Of a stretch of DNA of 6,329 nt, positions 1 to 5,218 are shown one piece after another. This DNA is from Bacillota bacterium. Lineage in GTDB: Bacteria > Bacillota > Clostridia > Christensenellales > CAG-138. The stretch is taken from positions 1-6,329 of the forward strand of contig JAEWWD010000289.1 in assembly GCA_023396535.1 (NCBI GenBank). The letters run 5' to 3'. The notes beneath the pieces were generated by a model. That model was given only the letters and a program-made list of their open reading frames with translations. It made no database searches and had not been told where the DNA came from. Made by a program: the position numbers and the translations under genes. Numbering within the stretch: the stretch's first letter is position 1; each line of letters begins with the position of its first letter.

Positions 1-1
1 T

Positions 2-805
2 CCGCAGGCCAGCCTCATGTACGGCGGTTCCAGCGATACTTACATCGCGGCCATCAAAGAAGGCCTTCTCGACGCTTACCAGTCCCCCGAGCTTTCCAAC
101 GTGCCCGCCGAGTATCACGACCCGCAGGGCGTGTGGAATCCTATCTATGTCGGCGCGATCTGCTTCGCGTGCAACAAGGACTGGTTCACGGAGAAGGGGC
201 TTGCCTACCCGGCTTCCTGGTCCGATCTGCTCAAGCCCGAATTTAAGGGCCAGGTCTCCATGGCGCACCCCACCACGTCCGGCACGTCCTATACGGTGCT
301 GGCCACCATCATGCAGTTGATGGGAGAGGAACAGGGCTGGGCATATTTCGATAAGCTCAATGCCAACGTGCGCCAGTACACCAAGGCCGGCGCTGCGCCA
401 CCGCAGCAGGCGGCACTCGGCGAGGCGGCCATCGCCATTACATTCTCGCACGACGGCCTCAAGCCCGCCCGTGAAGGATACCCGATAGAATTGTCTTTCC
501 CGTCCGACGGCACAGGCTTTGAAGTGGGCGCCATCGCCCTCATAAAAGGCGGCCCCGCGCAGGAAGTGGACAACGCGAAGAAATTCATCGACTGGTCTAT
601 GAGCAAGCGAGGTCAGGAGCTGTATATCGACTCTGAGAGCAACCGTATGCCTGTCAACAGCACCGCTGCCGTTACGGAAGGCCTGATCGACCTGAGTACG
701 CTGGCCATCATCGATTATGACGCGGTGTGGGCAGGCGAGAACAAGAAGAGGCTGCAGGAAGAATTCGTCGCAAAAGTCGATAACGCCGGCAACCTGCTCC
801 AGTAA
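2..805 (+). CDS. ABC transporter substrate-binding protein (SBP1), 5'-truncated by window edge
   Basis: Extracytoplasmic solute-binding protein of the FbpA/AfuA-like type (SBP_bac_6-like, type 2 periplasmic-binding fold), which should capture ligand and deliver it to the permease encoded next. The frame is open from base 2 and ends with TAA at 803-805. The ATG at 17 is internal, not the start. Aligned with the complete paralogue at 5219-6250, its Met at 17 matches residue 86 there, so about 80 N-terminal residues including the signal peptide are off-window. Shared blocks with the paralogue are GGS, GLAYPxxWxDLL, GYPI(E/D), KGG, NAKKF(I/V)DW and SNR. It has the family-typical HPTTSGTSY segment at about 266-292. 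The FbpA tandem-tyrosine iron site is not seen. The corresponding place reads FSHDG, with His at 449-451 and Asp at 452-454, and a Glu follows at 521-523. Ligand is unproven, but a sugar phosphate or related polar organic compound fits better than iron. It is probably the first gene of an operon with the permease and ATPase. Confidence 0.93.
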   Translation, partial: PQASLMYGGSSDTYIAAIKEGLLDAYQSPELSNVPAEYHDPQGVWNPIYVGAICFACNKDWFTEKGLAYPASWSDLLKPEFKGQVSMAHPTTSGTSYTVLATIMQLMGEEQGWAYFDKLNANVRQYTKAGAAPPQQAALGEAAIAITFSHDGLKPAREGYPIELSFPSDGTGFEVGAIALIKGGPAQEVDNAKKFIDWSMSKRGQELYIDSESNRMPVNSTAAVTEGLIDLSTLAIIDYDAVWAGENKKRLQEEFVAKVDNAGNLLQ

Positions 806-858
806 ACGCATATACCCTGCGCCCCCCGCTGACGTGGTGCGCGACAACCTGTTCAAAT

Positions 859-884
859 GGGGGCCGTGAATTGGCGCGGCCCCC
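859..884 (+). other. Intergenic hairpin between SBP1 and permease genes
   Basis: A perfect 8-bp GC stem, GGGGGCCG (859-866) with CGGCCCCC (877-884), around a 10-nt loop. No T-run follows, so it does not look like an intrinsic terminator. It sits 53 bases after the SBP1 stop and 18 bases before the permease RBS. By analogy with malE-malF type intergenic structures, it probably protects the 3' end of the binding-protein transcript or causes partial attenuation. Either would give more binding protein than permease. The fold is read from the sequence and the role is inferred. Confidence 0.6.
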
Positions 885-901
885 GAATCATTCCGCTACA
901 T

Positions 902-910
902 AAAAGGAGG
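902..910 (+). promoter_or_regulatory. Strong RBS that fixes the permease start
   Basis: AAAAGGAGG is an almost full anti-Shine-Dalgarno match. Two in-frame ATGs follow, at 912 and 918. The first is only 1 base from the RBS, while the second has a 7-base spacer, so 918 is the better start. Confidence 0.8.
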
Positions 911-917
911 GATGCAT

Positions 918-2663
918 ATGGCGGGAGGAACGTCGATGCCTGTGCTTACCCGCGACGGCCGGCGCGCCAACACCCGCATGCTGTTGCGCCAGCCGCTGCT
1001 ATTGGGGACCATCATACTGATATTCTTATTCCTGTTCCTGTTTGTGATGCTGCCCATGTTTAACCTGGTTAAGCTGGGGTTTATGGACGGCGACAGCTAC
1101 TCCACAGTCAAGCTCATGGAGGTGCTGACGAACCGCAATTATTGGCGCACGTTTTTTAACAGCATACAGCTTGGCGTCATCGTGGCGATCATCGCCACCG
1201 CGATAGGCTACGTGTTCGCGTTCGCCATTACGCGCACGGAAATGCCGGGCAAGGGCTTCTTCAGGGCGATTGCCACGCTGCCCATCATATCGCCGCCCTT
1301 CATACTTTCGCTGTCCATCATATTTCTGTTTGGGCGGCAGGGCTTTATCAGCAAACAGCTTCTGGGGATATTGGATGCGGACGTGTACGGCCTGACCAGC
1401 CTGGTGGTCGTGCAGAGCATATCCTATTTCCCGGTCGCTTACCTGACGCTGACGGGTATACTCGGTTCCATCGATACATCCGTGGAGGACGCCGCCTATA
1501 ATATCGGCGCTTCCCGTTGGCATATATTCCGCACGGTAACGCTGCCGCTTTCGCTGCCCGGCATCATCAGCGCTTCGCTGCTGGTGTTCATTCAATCCAT
1601 GGAGGATTTCTCCAACCCGGCCGTTATAGCGGGCGATTATTCCACGCTGTCCGTAGAAGCGTACCGGATTATAACGGGCATGTACGATATCAATAAAGGC
1701 GCGCTCATGGCGCTCATATTGTTGTTACCCACGGTGGGCGCGTTTTTGCTGCAGCGTTTTTGGCTTCGAAAAAAGAGCTTTGTCACGGTGACGGGCAAAC
1801 CCACGCAGCAGCGGCGCAAGCTGCATGAAAAGCATATCGTCTGGCCGCTGTTCGCGTTTTGCGCGCTGTTCTCCGGCGTTGTGCTGTTGTTTTATGGCAC
1901 GGTACTGGTGGGCGCATTCGTGCGCACGTGGGGATTGAATTACGAATTTACGCTCAAGCACTTTGAATACGCGTTCTCCATGGGCTGGTCGTCCATGAAG
2001 AATTCTATAGTGCTGGCCACTTGGGCGGCGCCCATAGGCGGCCTGCTCGGCATGGGTATAGCGTACCTGACGGTGCGGCAGCGCTTCTTTGGAAGGAAAC
2101 TCATGGAGATTTCCTCCATGCTGACGTTCGCCATTCCCGGAACGGTGCTTGGTATCTCCTACATTGCTACATTCAATACGCCGCCAATCGTGCTCACGGG
2201 CACCGCCGTGATACTCATCGCGGCATTCACGTTCCGCAATGTCCCGGTGGCGATTGAATCGGGCTCCGCCACGCTGCTGCAGATCGACCCGTCCATCGAA
2301 GAGGCTTCCACCATACTCGGCGGGGGCAGCGGCAATACGTTCCGGCGCATCACGCTGCCGTTATTGAAGAATGCGTTTTTCTCCGGCATGGTGTTTGCGT
2401 TCGTACGCGCCATCACGGCCGTCAGCGCGGTCATATTCCTGGTATCCCCGCGCTGGGCGCTCGCGACCACAAAGGTATTCTCTCTGTTTGAAAGCAGCAA
2501 ATACAGCGACGCGGCGGCGTATGTCACGATTATGATCGCCGTCATTCTGGCTGCCATCGCCATCATCAACCTGCTGGTGCGGCTGATATTGAGCCCCCGT
2601 CCCAGGGGACCCCGCCGCAGACGGCCAGTACAATCAGCTACAGAAACGGAGGCAGCGCAATGA
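918..2663 (+). CDS. ABC transporter permease, fused two-domain (FbpB/AfuB-like)
   Basis: Inner-membrane permease of a binding-protein-dependent importer, 581 residues from the ATG at 918. Two homologous halves are fused in one chain. Residue numbers below count from that Met. Predicted membrane segments lie near 26-46, 82-105, 118-139, 159-181, 212-230 and 260-279 in the first half. In the second half they lie near 308-332, 360-384, 397-418, 424-439, 486-510 and 533-558. Each half has the EAA loop that docks on the ATPase: EDAAYNIGASRW...LP at about 190-210 and EEASTILGGGSG...LP at about 461-481. The fused form is typical of FbpB, ThiP and AfuB-like permeases, so one protein replaces the usual permease pair. 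The chain ends in a basic Pro/Arg-rich tail (RPRGPRRRR, about 561-569), expected in the cytoplasm. Its stop codon overlaps the ATPase start (ATGA, 2660-2663), implying translational coupling. Substrate cannot be told from the permease alone. Confidence 0.93.
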   Translation: MAGGTSMPVLTRDGRRANTRMLLRQPLLLGTIILIFLFLFLFVMLPMFNLVKLGFMDGDSYSTVKLMEVLTNRNYWRTFFNSIQLGVIVAIIATAIGYVFAFAITRTEMPGKGFFRAIATLPIISPPFILSLSIIFLFGRQGFISKQLLGILDADVYGLTSLVVVQSISYFPVAYLTLTGILGSIDTSVEDAAYNIGASRWHIFRTVTLPLSLPGIISASLLVFIQSMEDFSNPAVIAGDYSTLSVEAYRIITGMYDINKGALMALILLLPTVGAFLLQRFWLRKKSFVTVTGKPTQQRRKLHEKHIVWPLFAFCALFSGVVLLFYGTVLVGAFVRTWGLNYEFTLKHFEYAFSMGWSSMKNSIVLATWAAPIGGLLGMGIAYLTVRQRFFGRKLMEISSMLTFAIPGTVLGISYIATFNTPPIVLTGTAVILIAAFTFRNVPVAIESGSATLLQIDPSIEEASTILGGGSGNTFRRITLPLLKNAFFSGMVFAFVRAITAVSAVIFLVSPRWALATTKVFSLFESSKYSDAAAYVTIMIAVILAAIAIINLLVRLILSPRPRGPRRRRPVQSATETEAAQ

Positions 2664-3802
2664 GCGGCACCAATCATGATACCATCCGGCAGTTCAGTGG
2701 AAAAAGCAGCGGCGTGCGGCTGCATAACGTCACGAAAATATTCCCTCAGATCGATAAAAAGGGCGAATTCGTGGCCGTGAACAGCGTGAATCTGGATATA
2801 AAGGACGGGGAACTGGTGACGCTGCTCGGCCCTTCCGGCTGCGGCAAAACCACGACCCTGCGCATGATATCGGGGTTTGAATACCCAACCTCAGGGGAGA
2901 TATTCATAGGCAGTAAGGATGTGGCCAACATTCCTCCCAATAAGCGGGGGTTATCCATGGTGTTCCAGAGCTACGCGCTGTTCCCGCACCTGAGCATTTG
3001 GGATAATATTGCCTACGGCCTGAAAGTGCAGAGGCTTTCGCGCAACGAAGTGGAGGATCGTACGGATAGAGTTATGCGGCTGATGCAGCTTGACGGCATG
3101 GAGCGGCGCTTTCCCAACCAGCTTTCCGGCGGGCAGCAGCAGCGCGTGGCGCTTGCGCGCGCCATCGTGATAGAACCGCGCGTGCTGCTGTTCGATGAAC
3201 CGCTTTCCAACCTCGACGCCAAGCTCCGTGAGCACATGCGCGATGAGCTGCGCGCGCTGCAAAAGCGGCTGGGCATCACCAGTCTGTACGTGACGCACGA
3301 CCAGGCGGAAGCTATGGCCATTTCGGATCGTGTCGTCATCATGAAGGACGGCAATCTCATGCAGGTCGGCACGCCGCAGGAGATATACGAATATCCCAAC
3401 AGCAAATTTGTGGCGCATTTCATTGGTAAGGCGAATTTTATTTCCGGCGTATATCAAGGTGGAGGGGAAAAAGGAGCGGATGTGCTCATAGGCGATACGC
3501 GCTTCTTTGCGCCCAATCCCGGCGGCGTGAAGTTGAATATGGGCGACGATTGCTGCCTCGCGTTCCGGCCGGAAAGCGTGAAGCTTTCGCGTGAAGGCGA
3601 CGGTCTGCCCGGAACGGTGACGCGCGCGACGTACTTCGGAAATAAAATCGAATATGCAATACAGATCGCTTCCTCGTCGCTTACCGTGGAGATCTACAAC
3701 CCGCAGTTGACGGAGCATTTTCAGGAGGGAGAGAGCGTTCGTGCGGTACTGGACCCGGATTGCGTACGCGTGCTGCGCGACGAGACGCTCATAAGCGAGT
3801 AA
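2660..3802 (+). CDS. ABC transporter ATP-binding protein (FbpC/PotA/AfuC-like)
   Basis: Cytoplasmic ATPase that powers the importer, 380 residues. All nucleotide-binding motifs are intact. Walker A GPSGCGKT is at 57-64, the Q-loop Gln is at 103 (VFQSYALFPH), and the signature LSGGQ is at 155-159. Walker B VLLFDEP is at 175-181, with catalytic Glu180. The D-loop SNLD is at 183-186 and the switch His is at 213. Residues from about 255 to the end form the TOBE-type accessory domain usual in the PotA/FbpC/MalK class, including AFRPESVKL at about 301-309. The length is normal for the class. The start is ATG 2660, with GGAGG at 2648-2652 and a 7-base spacer. It overlaps the permease stop by 4 bases, so the two are co-translated. 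Databases may label it iron or putrescine/spermidine-specific, but the ATPase gives no reliable substrate information. It is the last gene before a terminator. Confidence 0.95.
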   Translation: MSGTNHDTIRQFSGKSSGVRLHNVTKIFPQIDKKGEFVAVNSVNLDIKDGELVTLLGPSGCGKTTTLRMISGFEYPTSGEIFIGSKDVANIPPNKRGLSMVFQSYALFPHLSIWDNIAYGLKVQRLSRNEVEDRTDRVMRLMQLDGMERRFPNQLSGGQQQRVALARAIVIEPRVLLFDEPLSNLDAKLREHMRDELRALQKRLGITSLYVTHDQAEAMAISDRVVIMKDGNLMQVGTPQEIYEYPNSKFVAHFIGKANFISGVYQGGGEKGADVLIGDTRFFAPNPGGVKLNMGDDCCLAFRPESVKLSREGDGLPGTVTRATYFGNKIEYAIQIASSSLTVEIYNPQLTEHFQEGESVRAVLDPDCVRVLRDETLISE

Positions 3803-3822
3803 AAGCGTATTTCTGGTGCAGT

Positions 3823-3866
3823 AAGCCCCCGGCAGCATGGGCGTCGCCCTGTTTTCGGGGGCTTTT
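3823..3866 (+). terminator. Intrinsic terminator of the importer operon
   Basis: AAGCCCCCG (3823-3831) pairs perfectly with CGGGGGCTT (3856-3864), followed by more T (TTTT at 3863-3866). The 24-base loop holds a small inner stem, GGGC (3839-3842) with GCCC (3846-3849, loop GTC reading G3843-C3845). It begins 20 bases after the ATPase stop. The T tail is short, but stem strength and position are convincing. It separates the importer operon from the regulator gene. Confidence 0.82.
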
Positions 3867-3901
3867 CATCAGTTGAAGCATAATGTCTGTTTGTATATAT
3901 C

Positions 3902-3915
3902 TGCAAACGTTTTTA
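3902..3915 (+). promoter_or_regulatory. LacI-family operator-like site 1, upstream of the regulator gene
   Basis: TGCAAACGTTTTTA contains the core GCAAACGTTT, which recurs at 5051-5060 and inside the palindrome at 5117-5134. The central CG with flanking AAA/TTT is the classic LacI-family half-site arrangement. It lies about 40 bases upstream of the best -35 of the regulator gene. It also lies directly downstream of a weaker promoter-like pair, TTGAAG 3873-3878 and TATATC 3896-3901 (17-base spacer), so it could repress from there. The likely ligand is the adjacent regulator, giving autoregulation. It is a weaker match to a CcpA cre site than the other two copies. Confidence 0.55.
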
Positions 3916-3953
3916 AAATATATACATATACACATAAAATTACGCATAATATA

Positions 3954-3982
3954 TTGACAGAAAAATATAGATAAAGTAGTAT
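3954..3982 (+). promoter_or_regulatory. Probable sigma-A-type promoter of the regulator gene
   Basis: A perfect -35 box TTGACA at 3954-3959 and TAGTAT at 3977-3982 (4 of 6 to TATAAT) with a 17-base spacer. The DNA upstream, from about 3890, is strongly AT-rich and could act as an UP element. Expected transcription start is near 3989, giving a leader of about 33 bases before the TTG start. TATATT at 3980-3985 is a better -10 hexamer, but its spacer of 20 is too long. Confidence 0.6.
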
Positions 3983-4021
3983 ATTTTGTAGAATAAGTGC
4001 TGAGGATGGGGGAGGTTTGTA

Positions 4022-5026
4022 TTGGCCGTAACCATCAAAGATATTGCAAAGGTTTGCAATGTTTCCTACTCCACCGTATCGCGGGTTCTCAATTCCAAAT
4101 TCGTAAAAAGTACCGAGCGCAACGATAAGATACTTGCGACAGCACGGGCGCTGGGCTATAAGCCCAATCAGTCGGCCATTCAGCTCGTAAAGAATACCAC
4201 CAACATGATCGGGCTTTTGATTCCGGATGTGGCCAATCCGCATTATTCGGAAATTACCAAACACGTGGAAGATGCAGCGCTCACAAGCGGTTATCAGGTC
4301 TTTTTGTGCAATACGGACTGGGATGTCAACAAGGAAGCCAGATATCGCGATGCGTTGATAGAGCGGAGGCTCGCCGGCATCATCGTTATGCCGGTATGCG
4401 ACGAAAGTCATGTCATTTTTCGGGGACTCGATATCCCTGTTGTTCTGCTGGGCAGCCGTACGGAGGAGAAGGAACTGCATTATGTCGTTATGGATAACGT
4501 ACGTGCGGCGTTTGAAGCCACGGAATATCTCATAGGAATGGGGCATAGGCGGCTTGCCTATATATCGCGTAAAGTGGCTAACTTCACTTCGGAGGATCGT
4601 GCGAAGGGCTTCCGGCTGGCGGCTGGGAAAAATGGCGTGCCGGCAAAAGACGCGGTCATCGCCGCCAGCGACAGTTACAGGCTGGAGGGGGGCTACCGTA
4701 CGACGGCACGGCTGCTTGAAGGCGACAACCCGCCTACGGCAATACTGGCATTCTCGGATTTTGTGGCGATAGGCGCCATGCAGGCTGCGGAAGAACGCGG
4801 CCTGACGCCGGGGAAAGATATCGCCATACTGGGATTTGACAACATATTGTTTTCAACGCTGCCTAAAATTAACCTTACAACCATCACGCCGTCCTACGCG
4901 GAACAAGCCCGTAAGGCAATGGACATCATACTTTCCAACGCCACATCCGGTGCAAAACACAGCCGCAGCATCGAAATACTGGAACCCAAAATGGTCGTTC
5001 GCGGCACTTGCTGTGCAAATAAGTAA
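4022..5026 (+). CDS. LacI-family transcriptional regulator
   Basis: DNA-binding regulator that should respond to a small ligand, 334 residues, normal length for the family. It starts at TTG 4022, with GGAGG at 4011-4015 and a 6-base spacer. No in-frame ATG lies close by, and the HTH begins at once after this start. The helix-turn-helix spans about 5-24 (IKDIAKVCNVSYSTVSRVLN), with Tyr16, Ser17 and Arg21 at the base-reading positions. The hinge is at about 48-58. Leu55 matches the Leu that wedges into the central CG step of LacI/PurR operators. Ile53 stands where many members have Arg. The periplasmic-binding-like core starts at about 63 (IGLLIPDVANPHY) and includes GHRRLAYI at 174-181, a probable FSDFVAIGAM ligand and dimer segment at 244-253, and AILGFDN at 268-274. 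It lies between the importer operon and SBP2, with operator-like sites on both sides, so local control and autoregulation are likely. The effector is unknown. No terminator is seen after it, so read-through into SBP2 is possible. Confidence 0.93.
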   Translation: MAVTIKDIAKVCNVSYSTVSRVLNSKFVKSTERNDKILATARALGYKPNQSAIQLVKNTTNMIGLLIPDVANPHYSEITKHVEDAALTSGYQVFLCNTDWDVNKEARYRDALIERRLAGIIVMPVCDESHVIFRGLDIPVVLLGSRTEEKELHYVVMDNVRAAFEATEYLIGMGHRRLAYISRKVANFTSEDRAKGFRLAAGKNGVPAKDAVIAASDSYRLEGGYRTTARLLEGDNPPTAILAFSDFVAIGAMQAAEERGLTPGKDIAILGFDNILFSTLPKINLTTITPSYAEQARKAMDIILSNATSGAKHSRSIEILEPKMVVRGTCCANK

Positions 5027-5049
5027 AGTAAAGCATTCCGGGTATACTC

Positions 5050-5063
5050 TGCAAACGTTTCCT
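5050..5063 (+). promoter_or_regulatory. LacI-family operator-like site 2
   Basis: TGCAAACGTTTCCT shares the GCAAACGTTT core (5051-5060). It starts 24 bases after the regulator stop and ends 8 bases before the TTGACA at 5072. It lies 70 bases, centre to centre, from the perfect palindrome downstream, a spacing that would allow cooperative binding or a small loop. The 14-mer also fits the cre pattern TGNAANCGNWNNCW, so CcpA is an alternative binder. Confidence 0.55.
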
Positions 5064-5071
5064 AAACAGCA

Positions 5072-5098
5072 TTGACAATCACTATTTTCACGTAAAAG
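5072..5098 (+). promoter_or_regulatory. Candidate promoter P1 for SBP2
   Basis: A perfect -35 TTGACA at 5072-5077 and TAAAAG at 5093-5098 (4 of 6), with a short 15-base spacer. If used, transcription would start near 5105, the palindromic operator would lie just downstream of the start, and site 2 just upstream of the -35. The short spacer makes this uncertain. Confidence 0.35.
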
Positions 5099-5116
5099 AC
5101 CTTCTCTTAGCTCAAA

Positions 5117-5134
5117 ATTGCAAACGTTTGCAAT
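5117..5134 (+). promoter_or_regulatory. Palindromic LacI-family operator (site 3)
   Basis: ATTGCAAACGTTTGCAAT is a perfect 18-bp inverted repeat centred on CG, the strongest of the three sites here. This is the shape expected for a LacI-family dimer, and it is close to the E. coli PurR consensus core GCAAACGTTT. It overlaps the -35 of candidate promoter P2 or lies just downstream of P1, so binding would block SBP2 transcription either way. It also satisfies the cre consensus, so CcpA could bind it instead or as well. Confidence 0.75.
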
Positions 5135-5156
5135 ATCGCAACGTAAAGTGAATAAT
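5128..5156 (+). promoter_or_regulatory. Candidate promoter P2 for SBP2
   Basis: TTGCAA at 5128-5133 (4 of 6 to TTGACA) and AATAAT at 5151-5156 (5 of 6 to TATAAT), with an ideal 17-base spacer. The -35 is the right half of the palindromic operator, a usual repression layout. Expected start is near 5163, about 55 bases before the SBP2 start codon. This is slightly preferred over P1 because of its spacer. Confidence 0.45.
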
Positions 5157-5159
5157 CAG

Positions 5160-5196
5160 TTTGCCTTGCGCGAAGAGCGGCTGCATGGCAAGCAAA
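5160..5196 (+). other. Possible leader hairpin before SBP2
   Basis: TTTGC (5160-5164) can pair with GCAAA (5192-5196), and TTGC (5166-5169) with GCAA (5188-5191), leaving C5165 bulged and an 18-base loop. It would be complete only in transcripts from P1 or read-through from the regulator, since P2 would start inside it. It ends 9 bases before the RBS (GGAGGG, 5206-5211). A role in translation or stability is possible but not shown. Confidence 0.3.
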
Positions 5197-5218
5197 TCAT
5201 AAAATGGAGGGAAGAAGT

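Noticed and set aside
912..917. ATG 912 as the permease start
   Set aside because: It is only 1 base from AAAAGGAGG. ATG 918 has the proper spacing.
857..1063. Plus-strand open frame of 68 codons beginning in the SBP1-permease gap
   Set aside because: It starts inside the hairpin, lacks an RBS, and overlaps the permease start in another frame.
2599..2610. Short inverted repeat GTCCCAGGGGAC near the permease 3' end
   Set aside because: The loop would be only 2 bases, and the repeat is explained by the Pro/Arg-rich codons of the tail.
2159..2725. Minus-strand open frame (188 codons) spanning the permease/ATPase junction
   Set aside because: It is antisense to two genes with clear homology and has no recognisable domain.
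2951..3838. Long minus-strand open frame (295 codons) opposite the ATPase gene
   Set aside because: It is antisense to an intact ATPase with every motif, its product resembles nothing I know, and it has no convincing RBS. Such frames arise by chance in GC-rich coding DNA.
4052..4064. GTTTGCAATGTTTC in the start of the regulator gene as a fourth operator
   Set aside because: It lacks the central CG and symmetry, and it encodes part of the HTH, so the resemblance is probably accidental.
3869..4546. Minus-strand open frame (225 codons) opposite the regulator gene and its promoter
   Set aside because: It runs through the AT-rich promoter region and the HTH coding region, and its C-terminal part is low-complexity sequence from the AT-rich DNA. 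It is a shadow of the regulator gene.
5204..5218. ATG 5204 as the SBP2 start
   Set aside because: It overlaps the GGAGGG RBS and has no RBS of its own. ATG 5219 has good spacing and gives a standard lipoprotein signal.
5210..5218. Tyrosine pair (residues 210-211) in SBP2 as an FbpA-like iron site
   Set aside because: The pair is encoded near 5846-5851, before the GE...HD segment, and is not where the iron tyrosines fall. SBP1 has QY at the matching place, so the pair is not conserved.
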